64,000 nt of DNA. Source: Rhizobium leguminosarum (GTDB taxonomy: Bacteria > Pseudomonadota > Alphaproteobacteria > Rhizobiales > Rhizobiaceae). Location of the stretch: NCBI RefSeq assembly GCF_001679785.1, contig NZ_CP016286.1:3346001-3410000 (forward strand). The letters run 5' to 3'. Of this stretch, positions 32,594-43,320 are shown one piece after another (position 1 is the first letter of the stretch; every line of letters begins with the position of its first letter). Below the pieces are notes generated by a model. It had not been told where the DNA came from. It did not search any database and saw nothing but the letters and a program-made list of their open reading frames with translations. Both the position numbers and the translations under genes were made by a program.

Positions 32594-35500
32594 ATGTCGA
32601 TCAAAGCCAGCATCTATCATCTGACGCATTACACCTATGACAAGCCGGTCCGCCTCGGCCCACAAATCATCCGGCTGAAACCTGCCTCGCATTCGAAGAC
32701 ACGGGTGCTCAGCCACTCGCTGAAGGTCACGCCCTCCAACCATTTCGTCAACTTGCAGCAAGACCCTTATGGCAATTACCTTGCCCGCTATGTCTTTCCG
32801 GACCCGGTGACCGAATTCAAGATCGAGGTTGATCTCGTCGCCGACATGACGGTCTACAATCCCTTCGACTTCTTCGTCGAGGAAGAGGCAACCAAGTGGC
32901 CCTTCGGATACCCTGAAACGATCCAGGAAGATCTGTCGATCTACATGACGCCGGAGCCGGCCGGTCCGCGCCTCAAGGCGCTGCTGCCGACGCTCGACTG
33001 GTCGCCCGACCAGCCGACAGTCGATATGATCGTCGGCCTGAATGCCCGCCTGCAGAGACAGATCGGCTATGTCATCCGCATGGAAACCGGCGTGCAGGCG
33101 CCGGAGGAAACGCTGGAAAGCGCCAAGGGCTCCTGCCGCGACACCAGCTGGCTGCTCGTCCAGATCCTTCGCCATCTCGGCCTCGCCGCCCGCTTCGTGT
33201 CCGGCTACCTCATCCAGCTGACGCCGGACCTGAAGGCGCTTGACGGCCCTTCCGGCACCGAAGTCGATTTCACCGACCTGCATGCCTGGGCGGAGGTCTA
33301 TCTGCCTGGCGCCGGCTGGGTCGGCCTCGATCCGACCTCCGGCCTGCTGACCGGCGAAAGCCACATCCCGCTTGCCGCTACGCCGCATTATCGCAATGCC
33401 GCTCCGATCTCCGGCGGTTATTTTGGCGAGGCCGAAACCGAATTCGCCTTCGACATGAAAGTCTCTCGCGTCGCCGAGCACCCGCGCATCACCAAGCCCT
33501 TTTCCGATGAAAGCTGGGAGGAGCTCAACGAACTCGGCGAGAAGGTCGATCGTGTCCTCGAAGCCGAGGACGTGCATCTGACGATGGGCGGCGAACCGAC
33601 TTTCGTTTCGATCGACGATTTCCAGTCCGAGGAGTGGAATACCGCCGCGGTCGGCCCGACCAAGCGGGAAAAGGCCGACATCCTGATCCGCAAGCTGCAC
33701 GAACGCTTCGCCCCCGGCGGTTTCCTGCATTATGGCCAGGGCAAATGGTATCCGGGCGAAAGCCTGCCGCGCTGGACCTTCTCGCTCTACTGGCGCCGCG
33801 ACGGCAAGCCGGTCTGGCAGAACCTCGATCTGGTCGCCGCCGAAGGCAAGGATACCGGCGTCAAAGCCGAGGATGCCGAAAAGCTCCTGACGGCGATCGC
33901 AAAGGAGCTGGCGATCAAGCCCGATATGGTGCAGCCGGCCTATGAGGATCCCGCTGACTGGATCATCAAGGAAGGCAGCCTTCCCGAAAACGTCGACCCG
34001 TCGAATTCAAAGCTGAAGGATCCCGAGGAACGCAACCGCATCGCCCGCGTCTTCGCCCGCGGCCTCACTACCCCGACCGGTTACATCCTTCCGGTCCAGG
34101 CATGGAATGCCAGGGCAGCGGAAAGCCGAGTCTGGGTCAGCGAGAAATGGCGCACCCGCCGCGGCAAGATCTTCCTCGTCCCGGGCGACAGTCCGATCGG
34201 TTACCGCCTGCCGCTCGGCACGCTGCCCTATGTTCCCCCGGCGCGTTACCCCTATATCCACCCCGCCGATCCGACGATCCCGCGCGAACCGCTGCCTGAT
34301 GTCTTCGTACCGGCCGGCCGCGCCATGCCGGAAGCCTCTTTCCATGCCGACGAGAGCAATCGCGGCCGGATCGAACAGACGCTCGGCGAACTCCGCGGCG
34401 CCGTGCGCACCGCCATGTCGGTCGAGCCGCGCGACGGCAGGCTCTGCATCTTCATGCCGCCGGTCGAGCGCATCGAGGATTATCTCGAGCTGATCGCCGC
34501 TGCAGAAAACGCCGCCGCCGAGCTCAAGCTTCCCGTCCATATCGAAGGTTACCCGCCGCCGCAGGACGAGCGCATCAACGTCATCCGCGTCGCCCCGGAT
34601 CCCGGTGTCATCGAGGTCAACATCCATCCGGCCTCCAACTGGAAGGACTGCGTCGACATCACCACGGCGATCTACGAGGAGGCGCGCACCACCCGGCTCG
34701 GCGCCGACAAGTTCATGATCGACGGCCGCCATACCGGCACCGGCGGCGGCAACCATGTCGTCGTCGGCAGCGCCAATCCGAACAACAGCCCCTTCCTGCG
34801 CCGTCCCGACCTCCTGAAGAGCGTGGTCCTCCACTGGCAGCGCCACCCCTCGCTCTCCTACCTCTTCTCCGGCATGTTCATCGGCCCAACCAGCCAGGCG
34901 CCGCGCATCGACGAGGCTCGTCACGACAGCCTCTACGAGCTGGAGATCGCCATGGCGCAGATCGACCCCAGCCGCGGTCAGCAGCCGCTGCCCTGGCTCG
35001 TCGACCGCCTGTTCCGTAATCTTCTGACCGACGTCACCGGCAACACCCACCGCGCCGAGATCTGCATCGACAAGCTGTTCTCGCCCGACGGCCCGACCGG
35101 ACGGCTCGGTCTCATCGAGTTCCGCGGTTTCGAGATGCCGCCCAACGCACGCATGTCGCTTGCCCAGCAATTGCTGGTGCGCGCGCTGATCGCCCGTTTC
35201 TGGGTCAATCCAGTCGACGGCAAGTTCGTCCGCTGGGGTACGACCCTGCATGACCGTTTCATGCTGCCGCATTTCGTCTGGGCCGATTTCCTCGACGTGC
35301 TCGCCGACCTTCGTGAAAACGGCTTCGACGTCAGCCCGGAATGGTTCAAGGCCCAGCTCGAATTCCGCTTCCCCTTCTGCGGCGAAGTCGAATACGAGGG
35401 CTCGAAGCTGGAACTGCGCCAGGCGCTGGAGCCCTGGCATGTCATGGGCGAGGAAGGCGCGCCGGGCGGCACCGCCCGCTACGTCGACAGCTCCGTCGAA

Positions 35501-35917
35501 CGCCTTCAGGTGCGACTCGAAACCAACAATGCCTCGCGTTATACCGTCACCTGCAACGGCCGCACCTTGCCGCTGACGCCGACCGGTACATCGGGCGTGT
35601 CGGTCGCCGGCGTCCGCTACAAGGCGTGGCAGCCGGCCTCGGGCCTGCACCCCGTCCTGCCGATCAACACACCTTTGACTTTTGACATTTATGATACATG
35701 GTCGAAGCGTTCGATCGGCGGCTGCATCTATCATGTTGCTCATCCAGGTGGCCGGACCTATGACACCTTCCCGGTCAACGGTAACGAGGCGGAAGCAAGA
35801 CGGCTCACCCGATTCGAGCCGTGGGGGCATACGGCGGGCGGATACATTCCGCGCGTCGAGACGGGTTCGCCGGAATTCCCGCTGACGCTGGATCTGAGGC
35901 GGCCCGCCGGGGTTTGA
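32594..35917 (+). CDS. Transglutaminase-like / DUF2126 putative amidoligase
   Basis: This 1107-aa two-part protein has an N-terminal bacterial transglutaminase beta domain (about 1-90) and a transglutaminase-like core (about 150-260) with Cys181 in GSCRDTSW, His230 in [12 protein letters not shown] and Asp246 in GLDPTSG. The remaining 800 residues are DUF2126, predicted by comparative genomics to be an amidoligase related to glutamine synthetase/GCS enzymes ([10 protein letters not shown] and [18 protein letters not shown] are conserved-looking). It is the first of a tight three-gene cluster and is 27 nt before the ATP-grasp gene. Substrate unknown; ligation and cleavage of peptides are inferred. 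Confidence 0.85.
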   Translation: MSIKASIYHLTHYTYDKPVRLGPQIIRLKPASHSKTRVLSHSLKVTPSNHFVNLQQDPYGNYLARYVFPDPVTEFKIEVDLVADMTVYNPFDFFVEEEATKWPFGYPETIQEDLSIYMTPEPAGPRLKALLPTLDWSPDQPTVDMIVGLNARLQRQIGYVIRMETGVQAPEETLESAKGSCRDTSWLLVQILRHLGLAARFVSGYLIQLTPDLKALDGPSGTEVDFTDLHAWAEVYLPGAGWVGLDPTSGLLTGESHIPLAATPHYRNAAPISGGYFGEAETEFAFDMKVSRVAEHPRITKPFSDESWEELNELGEKVDRVLEAEDVHLTMGGEPTFVSIDDFQSEEWNTAAVGPTKREKADILIRKLHERFAPGGFLHYGQGKWYPGESLPRWTFSLYWRRDGKPVWQNLDLVAAEGKDTGVKAEDAEKLLTAIAKELAIKPDMVQPAYEDPADWIIKEGSLPENVDPSNSKLKDPEERNRIARVFARGLTTPTGYILPVQAWNARAAESRVWVSEKWRTRRGKIFLVPGDSPIGYRLPLGTLPYVPPARYPYIHPADPTIPREPLPDVFVPAGRAMPEASFHADESNRGRIEQTLGELRGAVRTAMSVEPRDGRLCIFMPPVERIEDYLELIAAAENAAAELKLPVHIEGYPPPQDERINVIRVAPDPGVIEVNIHPASNWKDCVDITTAIYEEARTTRLGADKFMIDGRHTGTGGGNHVVVGSANPNNSPFLRRPDLLKSVVLHWQRHPSLSYLFSGMFIGPTSQAPRIDEARHDSLYELEIAMAQIDPSRGQQPLPWLVDRLFRNLLTDVTGNTHRAEICIDKLFSPDGPTGRLGLIEFRGFEMPPNARMSLAQQLLVRALIARFWVNPVDGKFVRWGTTLHDRFMLPHFVWADFLDVLADLRENGFDVSPEWFKAQLEFRFPFCGEVEYEGSKLELRQALEPWHVMGEEGAPGGTARYVDSSVERLQVRLETNNASRYTVTCNGRTLPLTPTGTSGVSVAGVRYKAWQPASGLHPVLPINTPLTFDIYDTWSKRSIGGCIYHVAHPGGRTYDTFPVNGNEAEARRLTRFEPWGHTAGGYIPRVETGSPEFPLTLDLRRPAGV

Positions 35918-35944
35918 GGCCGAGGGTTTGAGGCTTAAGTTTTG

Positions 35945-38362
35945 ATGGGCAAGAAGCCGGCAGTGGAGCGCAGGGAAGAGGCAGAGGACCGCATCGCCAA
36001 GAATGCGGCCTTCGACTATGCGCCGCTTCCCGATACCGCCGATGAGATGGTCGACAACGACGGCGCCGTCCGCCCCGTCTGGCAGAATTTCCTCTCGCAT
36101 CTGAGCGCAATGCCGGAAAAGGATCTCGCCGAGCGCTTCGCCCGCGCCGACCGCTATCTCCGTGATGCCGGCGTCTTCTACCGCGCCTATGGCAGCAAGG
36201 GCACCGGCGAGCGAGCCTGGCCGATCTCGCATATCCCGGTGCTGATCGACGAGCGCGAATGGCACACGCTGTCGGCGGGCCTCGTTCAGCGCGCCGACCT
36301 GCTGGAAGCAATCATCGCCGATATCTACGGCGACAACCGGCTGGTGGAGGAAGGTTTCCTGCCGCCGGCACTGATCGCCGCCAATCCCGAATTCCAGCGC
36401 CCGCTCGCCGGCGTCAAGCCGGCATCCGGCCATTATCTGCATTTCTGCGCCTTCGAGATCGGCCGCGGGCCTGACGGCAACTGGTGGGTGCTCGCCGACA
36501 GGACGCAGGCTCCCTCAGGCGCTGGTTTCGCGCTGGAAAGCCGCGTCGCGACGACTCGTGCCTTCTCGGATATCTATGCTGAAACCCCGGTCCATCGCCT
36601 CGCCTCCTTCTTCGGCGCCTTCCGCGACGCGCTACAGGGCATGAAACATTCGGGCGACGACCGCATCGCGGTGCTGACACCTGGCCCCGCCAACGAGACC
36701 TACTACGAACACGCCTATATCGCCCGCTATCTCGGCTTCATGCTGCTCGAGGGCGAGGATCTGACCGTCGTCAAGGGCCGTGTCATGGTGCGCACCGTCG
36801 CCGGCTTGAAGCCGATCGGCGTGCTCTGGCGCCGTCTCGATTCGGCTTTTGCCGACCCGCTGGAGTTGAACCAGAATTCGCATATCGGCACGCCCGGCCT
36901 CGTGGAAGCGCTGCGCGCCGAAAGCGTCACCATCGTCAATGCGCTCGGCACCGGCGTTCTCGAAACCCGGGCGCTTCTGGCCTTCATGCCGACCATTTGC
37001 CACCGTCTGCTGGGGGAGGATCTGCAACTGCCTTCGATCGCTACCTGGTGGTGCGGCCAGGAGGAAGAGCGCGAGCACGTGGCAAAAAACATCGAAAAGA
37101 TGGTAATCGGCCCGGCCTATTCCCGCGCTCCCTTCTTCGACGATAACGGCGAATCCGTGCTCGGCTCATCGCTGCGCGCGGCTGCCAAGGATTCGATAAC
37201 CGACTGGCTGAGCTCGGACGGCCCGAAGCTCGTCGGCCAGGAGGTCGTCACGCTGTCGACCACACCCGCCTGGGTGGACGGCAAGCTCGTGCCGCGGCCG
37301 ATGTCGCTGCGCGTCTTCGCCGCGCGCACCGCAAACGGCTGGCAGATCATGCCCGGCGGTTTTGCCCGCATCGGCTCCGGCGCCGATGTCGCGGCGATCG
37401 CCATGCAGTCCGGTGGTGCCGCCGCCGATGTCTGGATCGTCAGCGACAAACCGGTTGAGCGCCACACGTTGCTGCCGGCCGAGGGCAGCTTCACCCGCAA
37501 CATGCCGGGCAGCCTGCCGAGCCGGGCGGCCGACAACCTGTTCTGGCTCGGCCGCTACATCGAACGTGCCGAAGGGGCGCTGCGCATCCTACGCGCCTGG
37601 CATGCCCGTTTCGCCGAAGCCGCCGATCCGAGCCAGCCGCTGCTGGCCGACGTCTCCGATTATCTGGCCGCCGTCGATATCGATACCGCCGACGCCGTGC
37701 CGGAAACGCTGCTGCGCAACATCGACAGCGCCGTTTATTCGGCCAGCAACATCCGCGACCGTTTCTCGCCCGACGGCTGGCTGGCGCTCAACGATCTCGC
37801 CAAGACCGCCCGCCGCTTCCACGTCACCGTCGCTGCCGGCGACGACGCCAGCCACGCGATGACGATCCTCTTGCGAAAGCTTGCAGGCTTTGCCGGTCTG
37901 ATGCATGAAAACATGTACCGCTTCACCGGCTGGCGGTTCCTTTCGCTCGGCCGTTATATCGAACGCGGCCTGCACATGACGCGACTGCTCGGCCACATGT
38001 CGGGCCCGGAAGCGCCTGACGGCGCGCTCGACATGCTGCTGGAGATCGGCGACAGCGTCATGACTCATCGCCGCCGCTATAACGTCAACACCGCGCGGCT
38101 GACTGTCACCGACCTCTTGGCGCTCGACCCGCTCAACCCGCGTTCGGTCCTCTTCCAGGTGAACGAGATCCATCACGAGGTCGAGCAGCTGCCGAATGCC
38201 ATGATCAATGGCCAGATGTCGCCCTTCTACCGCGAGGCGATGCGGCTCCATTCCGGCCTGGCGGTGATGACGCCGGAGGGCATGGGCGTCGAGGTCTATC
38301 AGCGACTGGAACGCGAGTTGGAGCAGCTCTCCGATCTGCTCGCCCAGACCTATCTCGGGTGA
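35945..38362 (+). CDS. Circularly permuted ATP-grasp / alpha-E domain fusion
   Basis: This 805-aa fusion has an N-terminal half (about 60-480) that is a type 2 circularly permuted ATP-grasp domain, a carboxylate-amine ligase fold. It includes DIYGDNRLVEEGFLPPALIA and LGTGVLETRALLAFMPTICH. The C-terminal half (about 500-800) is an alpha-E domain, starting LPSRAADNLFWLGRYIERAE. In related species these are two adjacent genes; here they are fused. Its stop TGA overlaps the next start codon by one base, so coupling is tight. The ATG at 35945 is preferred over an in-frame TTG at 35942. Confidence 0.85.
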   Translation: MGKKPAVERREEAEDRIAKNAAFDYAPLPDTADEMVDNDGAVRPVWQNFLSHLSAMPEKDLAERFARADRYLRDAGVFYRAYGSKGTGERAWPISHIPVLIDEREWHTLSAGLVQRADLLEAIIADIYGDNRLVEEGFLPPALIAANPEFQRPLAGVKPASGHYLHFCAFEIGRGPDGNWWVLADRTQAPSGAGFALESRVATTRAFSDIYAETPVHRLASFFGAFRDALQGMKHSGDDRIAVLTPGPANETYYEHAYIARYLGFMLLEGEDLTVVKGRVMVRTVAGLKPIGVLWRRLDSAFADPLELNQNSHIGTPGLVEALRAESVTIVNALGTGVLETRALLAFMPTICHRLLGEDLQLPSIATWWCGQEEEREHVAKNIEKMVIGPAYSRAPFFDDNGESVLGSSLRAAAKDSITDWLSSDGPKLVGQEVVTLSTTPAWVDGKLVPRPMSLRVFAARTANGWQIMPGGFARIGSGADVAAIAMQSGGAAADVWIVSDKPVERHTLLPAEGSFTRNMPGSLPSRAADNLFWLGRYIERAEGALRILRAWHARFAEAADPSQPLLADVSDYLAAVDIDTADAVPETLLRNIDSAVYSASNIRDRFSPDGWLALNDLAKTARRFHVTVAAGDDASHAMTILLRKLAGFAGLMHENMYRFTGWRFLSLGRYIERGLHMTRLLGHMSGPEAPDGALDMLLEIGDSVMTHRRRYNVNTARLTVTDLLALDPLNPRSVLFQVNEIHHEVEQLPNAMINGQMSPFYREAMRLHSGLAVMTPEGMGVEVYQRLERELEQLSDLLAQTYLG

Positions 38363-39246
38363 TGGCCGTGCTCTACGATCTCTCCCTCCACATGGGTTAC
38401 AGCTACGACGCGCCGGCCTCCGGCGCCCGCCATATCATGCGCCTGATGCCGCTGTCGCTGGCCAATCGGCAGCGGCTGATCGCCGGCTCGATTACCATTT
38501 CGCCCTCGCCGGACGAGCAGTCGCATTTCGTCGATTTCTTCCATCATCCCGCTACCTCCTTCCTGCTGCGCGCGCCGCACGAAACGCTCGACATTCGCAT
38601 GCAGGCCCGCGTGCAGGTGGAAAGCCAGCCGATCGCCGCCGATTTCTCGCCGCTGCTTGCCAACCTGCCGGAGGAGATATCAGGCATGTGGTCGCTGGCG
38701 CCGGATTCGCCGCACCATTTCCTCGGTGACAGTCCGCGCCTCACCGAAGCGCGCGAGATCGCCGACTATGCGCGAAGCTGCGCCACGCCTGATCTGACGG
38801 CCATGCAGATCGCTCATGCGCTGTGCGCCCGCATCAACAAGGATTTCACCTACGACCCGGAGGCAACGACGGTGGACACCACGCCGCTCGAGGCGTTCAA
38901 GCTGAAGCGCGGCGTCTGCCAGGATTTCACCCATGTGATGATCCTGGCTCTCAGAAGCCTCGGCATTCCGGCCGGCTACGTCTCCGGTTTCCTGCGCACC
39001 ATCCCGCCACCCGGCAAGGAACGGCTGGAAGGGGCGGACGCCATGCATGCCTGGGTGCGCATCTGGTGCGGCGAGACGATCGGCTGGATCGAGCTGGACC
39101 CGACCAACAACATTCCCGCCGGCACGGACCACATCGTCGTTGCCTATGGCCGGGACTATTCCGACGTCGTCCCCGTCATCGGCGTCTTGAAGAGCTATGG
39201 CGGCCACCGCGCCGTCCAGGCGGTCGACGTGATCCCGCTGAAATAA
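38362..39246 (+). CDS. Transglutaminase-family cysteine protease
   Basis: This 294-aa protein has a beta-rich N-terminal domain (about 1-90) and a transglutaminase-like core with Cys186 in GVCQDFTHVM, His229 in AMHAWVRIWCG and Asp246 in IELDPTNN, a complete catalytic triad. It is a predicted cytoplasmic peptidase or amidase acting on the peptide made by the preceding ligases. It overlaps the ATP-grasp/alpha-E gene by one base. The Anbu (HslV-like) protease that often follows in related operons is not in the next 5 kb. Confidence 0.87.
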   Translation: MAVLYDLSLHMGYSYDAPASGARHIMRLMPLSLANRQRLIAGSITISPSPDEQSHFVDFFHHPATSFLLRAPHETLDIRMQARVQVESQPIAADFSPLLANLPEEISGMWSLAPDSPHHFLGDSPRLTEAREIADYARSCATPDLTAMQIAHALCARINKDFTYDPEATTVDTTPLEAFKLKRGVCQDFTHVMILALRSLGIPAGYVSGFLRTIPPPGKERLEGADAMHAWVRIWCGETIGWIELDPTNNIPAGTDHIVVAYGRDYSDVVPVIGVLKSYGGHRAVQAVDVIPLK

Positions 39247-39318
39247 TCCCAAAACTGGAAAAATCCGACGATTCGTTAAAACTGTATTGACGCCGTAAGG
39301 GCCGCGTAAAGAAGCAGC

Positions 39319-40581
39319 ATGCCTAAATCACCTCACAGGGTTTCCAGTTGGGTGAACATGATGAACACCTCCTTTTTGCATCCCTGCCTGCATCGCATGT
39401 TCAGCGATCGAGGCGGTAATTTCGGTATCATGACGGCAATCATGATCCCCGTTCTTTTCGGCGCTGCCGGCATGGCGATCCAAGTCGGTGATATGCTGCT
39501 CTCGAAACAGCAATTGCAGGAAGCCGCCGATTCGGCGGCGCTCGCGACCGCCACCGCACTGGCGAATGGCACGATCCAAACCTCTGAGGCCGAAGCCTTT
39601 GCCCGGAATTTCGTCGCCGGGCAGATGGCGAATTACCTGCAAAACGGAACCGATATCAAGAGCAGGACGGCCGTTAATGTCCAGGCAACGACATCGGGCA
39701 AGTCAACATCCTACCAGGTAACGGTTTCGCCGAGTTATGACCTCACGGTCAACCCGCTCATGCAGGCGGTCGGCTTCAAGACACAGCATCTCTCGACCTC
39801 TGGCACGACGGTCGGCGGGCATTCGCAGACCCAAGGCTCGATCTCTATGTTCCTCGCACTCGATAAATCGGGGTCGATGGGATATCCTACCACGACGGTC
39901 ACAACGGAATCATACACCTATAAATGCAACCCCCACCTCAACAAAAACGGTAAGACAGTCTACGACACCTGCACCGGCACGCGTACGCGTTATTACACAA
40001 AAATAGAAGCACTGAAGCTCGCCGCCGGCAATCTTTTTGATCAGCTCAATAGCGCGGATCCCAATGCCGAATATGTACGCACAGGCGCGGTATCATACGA
40101 TATCGTTGAATACCCAGCCAGCAGTCTCGCCTGGGGAACTGCCGCTGTCTCAAGCTATGTCAGCGCGCTTCAAGATGATGGCGGCACGAACTCCAGTGGC
40201 GCAATGAACACGGCCTATTCGGCCCTGACGGCTAAGAACGCTGCGGGGAATGACGCCGAAGACGCCGCCCACCAGCAGAAAACCGGGCAGGTACCCAAGA
40301 AGTACATCGTCTTCATGACGGACGGCGACAATAACAATGATAGCAGCGGCGGCCGTTCCTACGACACCGCGACGAAGAAGACATGCGACGACGCGAAATT
40401 GAAAGGCATCGAAATCTATACGATTGCCTTCATGGCGCCCGAGGGGGGACAGGCACTGCTGCATTATTGCGCCTCCGATGACTCCCATTATTTCCAGCCG
40501 GAAAAAATGGAAGACCTTCTTGCCGCCTTCAAGGCAATCGGAGCGAAGGCCTCCGCGCAGGTGACGCGCCTGACCAACTGA
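39319..40581 (+). CDS. Tad-domain protein with von Willebrand factor A domain
   Basis: This 420-aa secreted or surface protein of the TadE/TadG-like class has a hydrophobic N-terminal segment RGGNFGIMTAIMIPVLFGAA (the Flp pilus-assembly TadE/G type, PF13400) and a VWA domain with a MIDAS motif ALDKSGSMG (D-x-S-x-S) and a late FMTDGDNNND acidic loop. A disulfide-rich loop lies after the MIDAS (KCNPHL, YDTCTG). The start could be 39319 or the Met at 39358; the latter has the better spacing to a GGGTGA. No Tad ATPase or secretin lies beside it. A strong terminator follows. Confidence 0.8.
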   Translation: MPKSPHRVSSWVNMMNTSFLHPCLHRMFSDRGGNFGIMTAIMIPVLFGAAGMAIQVGDMLLSKQQLQEAADSAALATATALANGTIQTSEAEAFARNFVAGQMANYLQNGTDIKSRTAVNVQATTSGKSTSYQVTVSPSYDLTVNPLMQAVGFKTQHLSTSGTTVGGHSQTQGSISMFLALDKSGSMGYPTTTVTTESYTYKCNPHLNKNGKTVYDTCTGTRTRYYTKIEALKLAAGNLFDQLNSADPNAEYVRTGAVSYDIVEYPASSLAWGTAAVSSYVSALQDDGGTNSSGAMNTAYSALTAKNAAGNDAEDAAHQQKTGQVPKKYIVFMTDGDNNNDSSGGRSYDTATKKTCDDAKLKGIEIYTIAFMAPEGGQALLHYCASDDSHYFQPEKMEDLLAAFKAIGAKASAQVTRLTN

Positions 40582-40607
40582 CGATATGTCCCGGCAAAAG
40601 CCTAACG

Positions 40608-40642
40608 AAAAAGCCGCACCGGAACAAACCGGAGCGGCTTTT
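40608..40642 (+). terminator. Rho-independent terminator after the VWA gene
   Basis: A perfect 14-bp stem, AAAAGCCGCACCGG/CCGGAGCGGCTTTT (40609-40622 with 40629-40642), ends in a run of Ts. The AT-rich stretch 40650-40840 after it should hold the promoter of the glycogen operon. Confidence 0.88.
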
Positions 40643-40842
40643 CGTTGTGCTCGTTCGGCGCATCAGATCGGGAAAAACGATTGAAATCAACCCTCTCGAC
40701 CCGCGTGAATATGAAGGTTTCGCAAATTTTTGGTTTGTCCAAATCCTTTGTTGCAAGTGCTTAGTAACGATGCATAAACTGTCGCCGGCGCAAACGACAA
40801 ATCGATTGAAATCAGGCATAACATCCTGAAACCAAATTAAAA

Positions 40843-43320
40843 TTGGCGAGACCTGACGATGAACACTGTTTCCAAGCCGATCATCCCCTCCCCGCCCCTC
40901 GCAGTTCAAGGCCTGAAATTCTCGCTGAAGAAATTATCGAACGTCTGACCTACCGCATCGGCAAGGATGCCAAGGTGGCAAAGCCGCATGACTGGCTGAC
41001 CGCGACCATCCTGGTGGTGCGCGACCGCATCATCGACAAGTGGATGGCTTCCACCCGCGAGGTTTATGCGACCGGCGCCAAGCGCGTCTATTATCTTTCT
41101 CTCGAATTCCTGATCGGCCGCCTGATGCGCGACGCCATCTCGAACCTCGGCCTGATGGAGGAGGTGCGCGATGCGCTCGCCTCGCTCGGCGTCGACGTCA
41201 ACGTCATTGCCGGCCTGGAGCCGGACGCCGCACTCGGCAACGGCGGCCTCGGCCGTTTGGCTGCCTGTTTCATGGAGAGCATGGCGACGGTCGAGGTTCC
41301 GGCCTACGGTTACGGTATCCGCTATGTCCACGGCCTCTTCCGCCAGCAACTCGCCGACGGCTGGCAGGTGGAACTGCCGGAAAACTGGCTCGCCCACGGC
41401 AATCCCTGGGAATTCGAGCGCCGCGAAAGCTCCTATGAAATCGGCTTCGGCGGCGCCGTCGAATTCATTACCACCCATGACGACCAGCCGCGCTACGTCT
41501 GGAAACCGGCCGAGCGCGTCATCGCCGCAGCCTTCGACACGCCGGCCGTCGGCTGGCGCGGCAAGCGCGTCAACACGCTGCGCCTCTGGTCGGCGCAGCC
41601 GATCGATCCGATCCTGCTCGATGCCTTCAACGCCGGCGACCACATCGGGGCGCTGCGCGAAAGCAACAAGGCTGAAAGCCTGACCCGGGTTCTCTATCCT
41701 GCCGACGCCACCCCGGCCGGTCAGGAGCTGCGCCTGCGCCAGGAATTCTTCTTCTCGTCGGCCTCGCTGCAGGACATCCTGCGCCGCCATCTGCAGCAAT
41801 ATGACGATTTCACTTCGCTGCCGGACAAGGTGGCGATCCAGCTGAACGACACTCACCCCGCCGTCTCGGTCGCCGAACTCGTGCGTCTGCTCTGTGACGT
41901 ACACGGGATGGATTTCGACCAAGCCTGGGACATCACCCGCCGGACCTTCTCCTACACCAACCACACGCTTCTGCCCGAAGCGCTGGAAAGCTGGGCGGTG
42001 CCGCTGTTCGAGCGCCTGCTGCCGCGCCACATGCAGATCATCTATGCGATCAATGCCAAGATCCTGATCGACGCCCGCAAGGGCAAGAATTTCTCCGATG
42101 CGGAAATCCGCTCGATCTCGCTGATCGATGAAAGCGGCGACCGCCGCGTGCGCATGGGCAACCTCGCTTTCGTCGGTTCGCATTCGATCAACGGCGTCTC
42201 GGCCCTGCACACCGACCTGATGAAGGTCACGGTCTTCGCCGATCTGCACAAGCTCTATCCCGACCGCATCAACAACAAGACCAACGGCATCACGCCGCGC
42301 CGCTGGCTGCAGCAGTGTAATCCCGGCCTCACCGGCCTGATCCGCGAGGCGATCGGCGACGAATTCCTCGATGATGCCGAAAAGCTGCGTGCGCTTGACG
42401 TGCATTCTTCCGATCCGGCTTTCCAGCAGAAGTTCGCAGCGGTAAAGCGCGCCAACAAGGTGGCACTCTCCAACCTCGTCGCCAGCCGCATGGGCGTGAA
42501 GCTCGATCCGTCGGCGATGTTCGACATCCAGATCAAGCGCATCCACGAATACAAGCGCCAGCTGCTGAACATCATCGAAGCCGTCGCGCTCTACGACCAG
42601 ATCCGCTCGCATCCCGAGCTCGACTGGGTGCCACGCGTGAAAGTCTTCGCCGGCAAGGCGGCGCCCAGTTACTACAATGCCAAGCTCATCATCAAGCTGA
42701 TCAACGACGTCTCCCGCACGATCAACAACGATCCGTCGGTCCGCGGCCTGCTGAAGATCGTCTTCGTCCCGAACTACAATGTCTCGCTCGCCGAAGTCAT
42801 GGTTCCGGCCGCCGACCTCTCGGAGCAGATATCGACCGCCGGCATGGAAGCATCCGGCACCGGCAACATGAAGTTCGGCCTCAATGGCGCGCTGACGATC
42901 GGCACGCTCGATGGCGCCAATGTCGAGATGCGCGACAATGTCGGCGAGGACAACATCGTCATCTTCGGCCTCAAGGCCGACGAAGTCTCGAAGGTCCGCA
43001 GCGATGGCCACAATCCGCGCGCCATCATCGAGGGATCGCGCGAACTCGCCCAGGCGCTTGCCGCCATCGGCTCCGGCGTCTTCTCGCCCGATGACCGCAA
43101 CCGCTATACGTCGCTGATCGACGGCATCTATTCGCACGACTGGTTCATGGTGGCGGCCGATTTCGACGCCTACGCTCAGGCCCAGCGCGAGGTCGACGAG
43201 ATCTGGACCAACCAGTCCGCCTGGTACACCAAGACGATCAACAATACGGCGCGGATGGGCTGGTTTTCTTCCGACCGTACGATCAGGCAATATGCAGACG
43301 AAATCTGGAGAGCCGGATGA
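40843..43320 (+). CDS. glgP: Glycogen phosphorylase, with doubtful 5' end
   Basis: This protein of about 825 aa releases glucose-1-phosphate from glycogen. The PLP-binding Lys is in SGTGNMKFGLNGALTIGTLD (Lys677 from the TTG). YYLSLEFLIGR and NGGLGRLAACFMES are conserved. The only in-frame start is a TTG at 40843 without a ribosome binding site, and the first 23 codons look unlike coding. An ATG at 40859 in another frame reads MNTVSKPIIPSPPLAV, and a one-base insertion at about 40907 would fuse it to SRPEILAEE. Thus a frameshift near the start is likely, either real or a sequencing error. The gene overlaps glgB by 4 nt. Confidence 0.85.
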   Translation: MARPDDEHCFQADHPLPAPRSSRPEILAEEIIERLTYRIGKDAKVAKPHDWLTATILVVRDRIIDKWMASTREVYATGAKRVYYLSLEFLIGRLMRDAISNLGLMEEVRDALASLGVDVNVIAGLEPDAALGNGGLGRLAACFMESMATVEVPAYGYGIRYVHGLFRQQLADGWQVELPENWLAHGNPWEFERRESSYEIGFGGAVEFITTHDDQPRYVWKPAERVIAAAFDTPAVGWRGKRVNTLRLWSAQPIDPILLDAFNAGDHIGALRESNKAESLTRVLYPADATPAGQELRLRQEFFFSSASLQDILRRHLQQYDDFTSLPDKVAIQLNDTHPAVSVAELVRLLCDVHGMDFDQAWDITRRTFSYTNHTLLPEALESWAVPLFERLLPRHMQIIYAINAKILIDARKGKNFSDAEIRSISLIDESGDRRVRMGNLAFVGSHSINGVSALHTDLMKVTVFADLHKLYPDRINNKTNGITPRRWLQQCNPGLTGLIREAIGDEFLDDAEKLRALDVHSSDPAFQQKFAAVKRANKVALSNLVASRMGVKLDPSAMFDIQIKRIHEYKRQLLNIIEAVALYDQIRSHPELDWVPRVKVFAGKAAPSYYNAKLIIKLINDVSRTINNDPSVRGLLKIVFVPNYNVSLAEVMVPAADLSEQISTAGMEASGTGNMKFGLNGALTIGTLDGANVEMRDNVGEDNIVIFGLKADEVSKVRSDGHNPRAIIEGSRELAQALAAIGSGVFSPDDRNRYTSLIDGIYSHDWFMVAADFDAYAQAQREVDEIWTNQSAWYTKTINNTARMGWFSSDRTIRQYADEIWRAG

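Noticed and set aside
34007..36442. Very long minus-strand open frame (811 codons) opposite the DUF2126 and ATP-grasp genes
   Set aside because: It is an antisense shadow of GC-rich coding sequence; the plus strand has clear catalytic motifs. The same holds for the long antisense frames at 40906-43290, 43422-45251 and 49408-51291.
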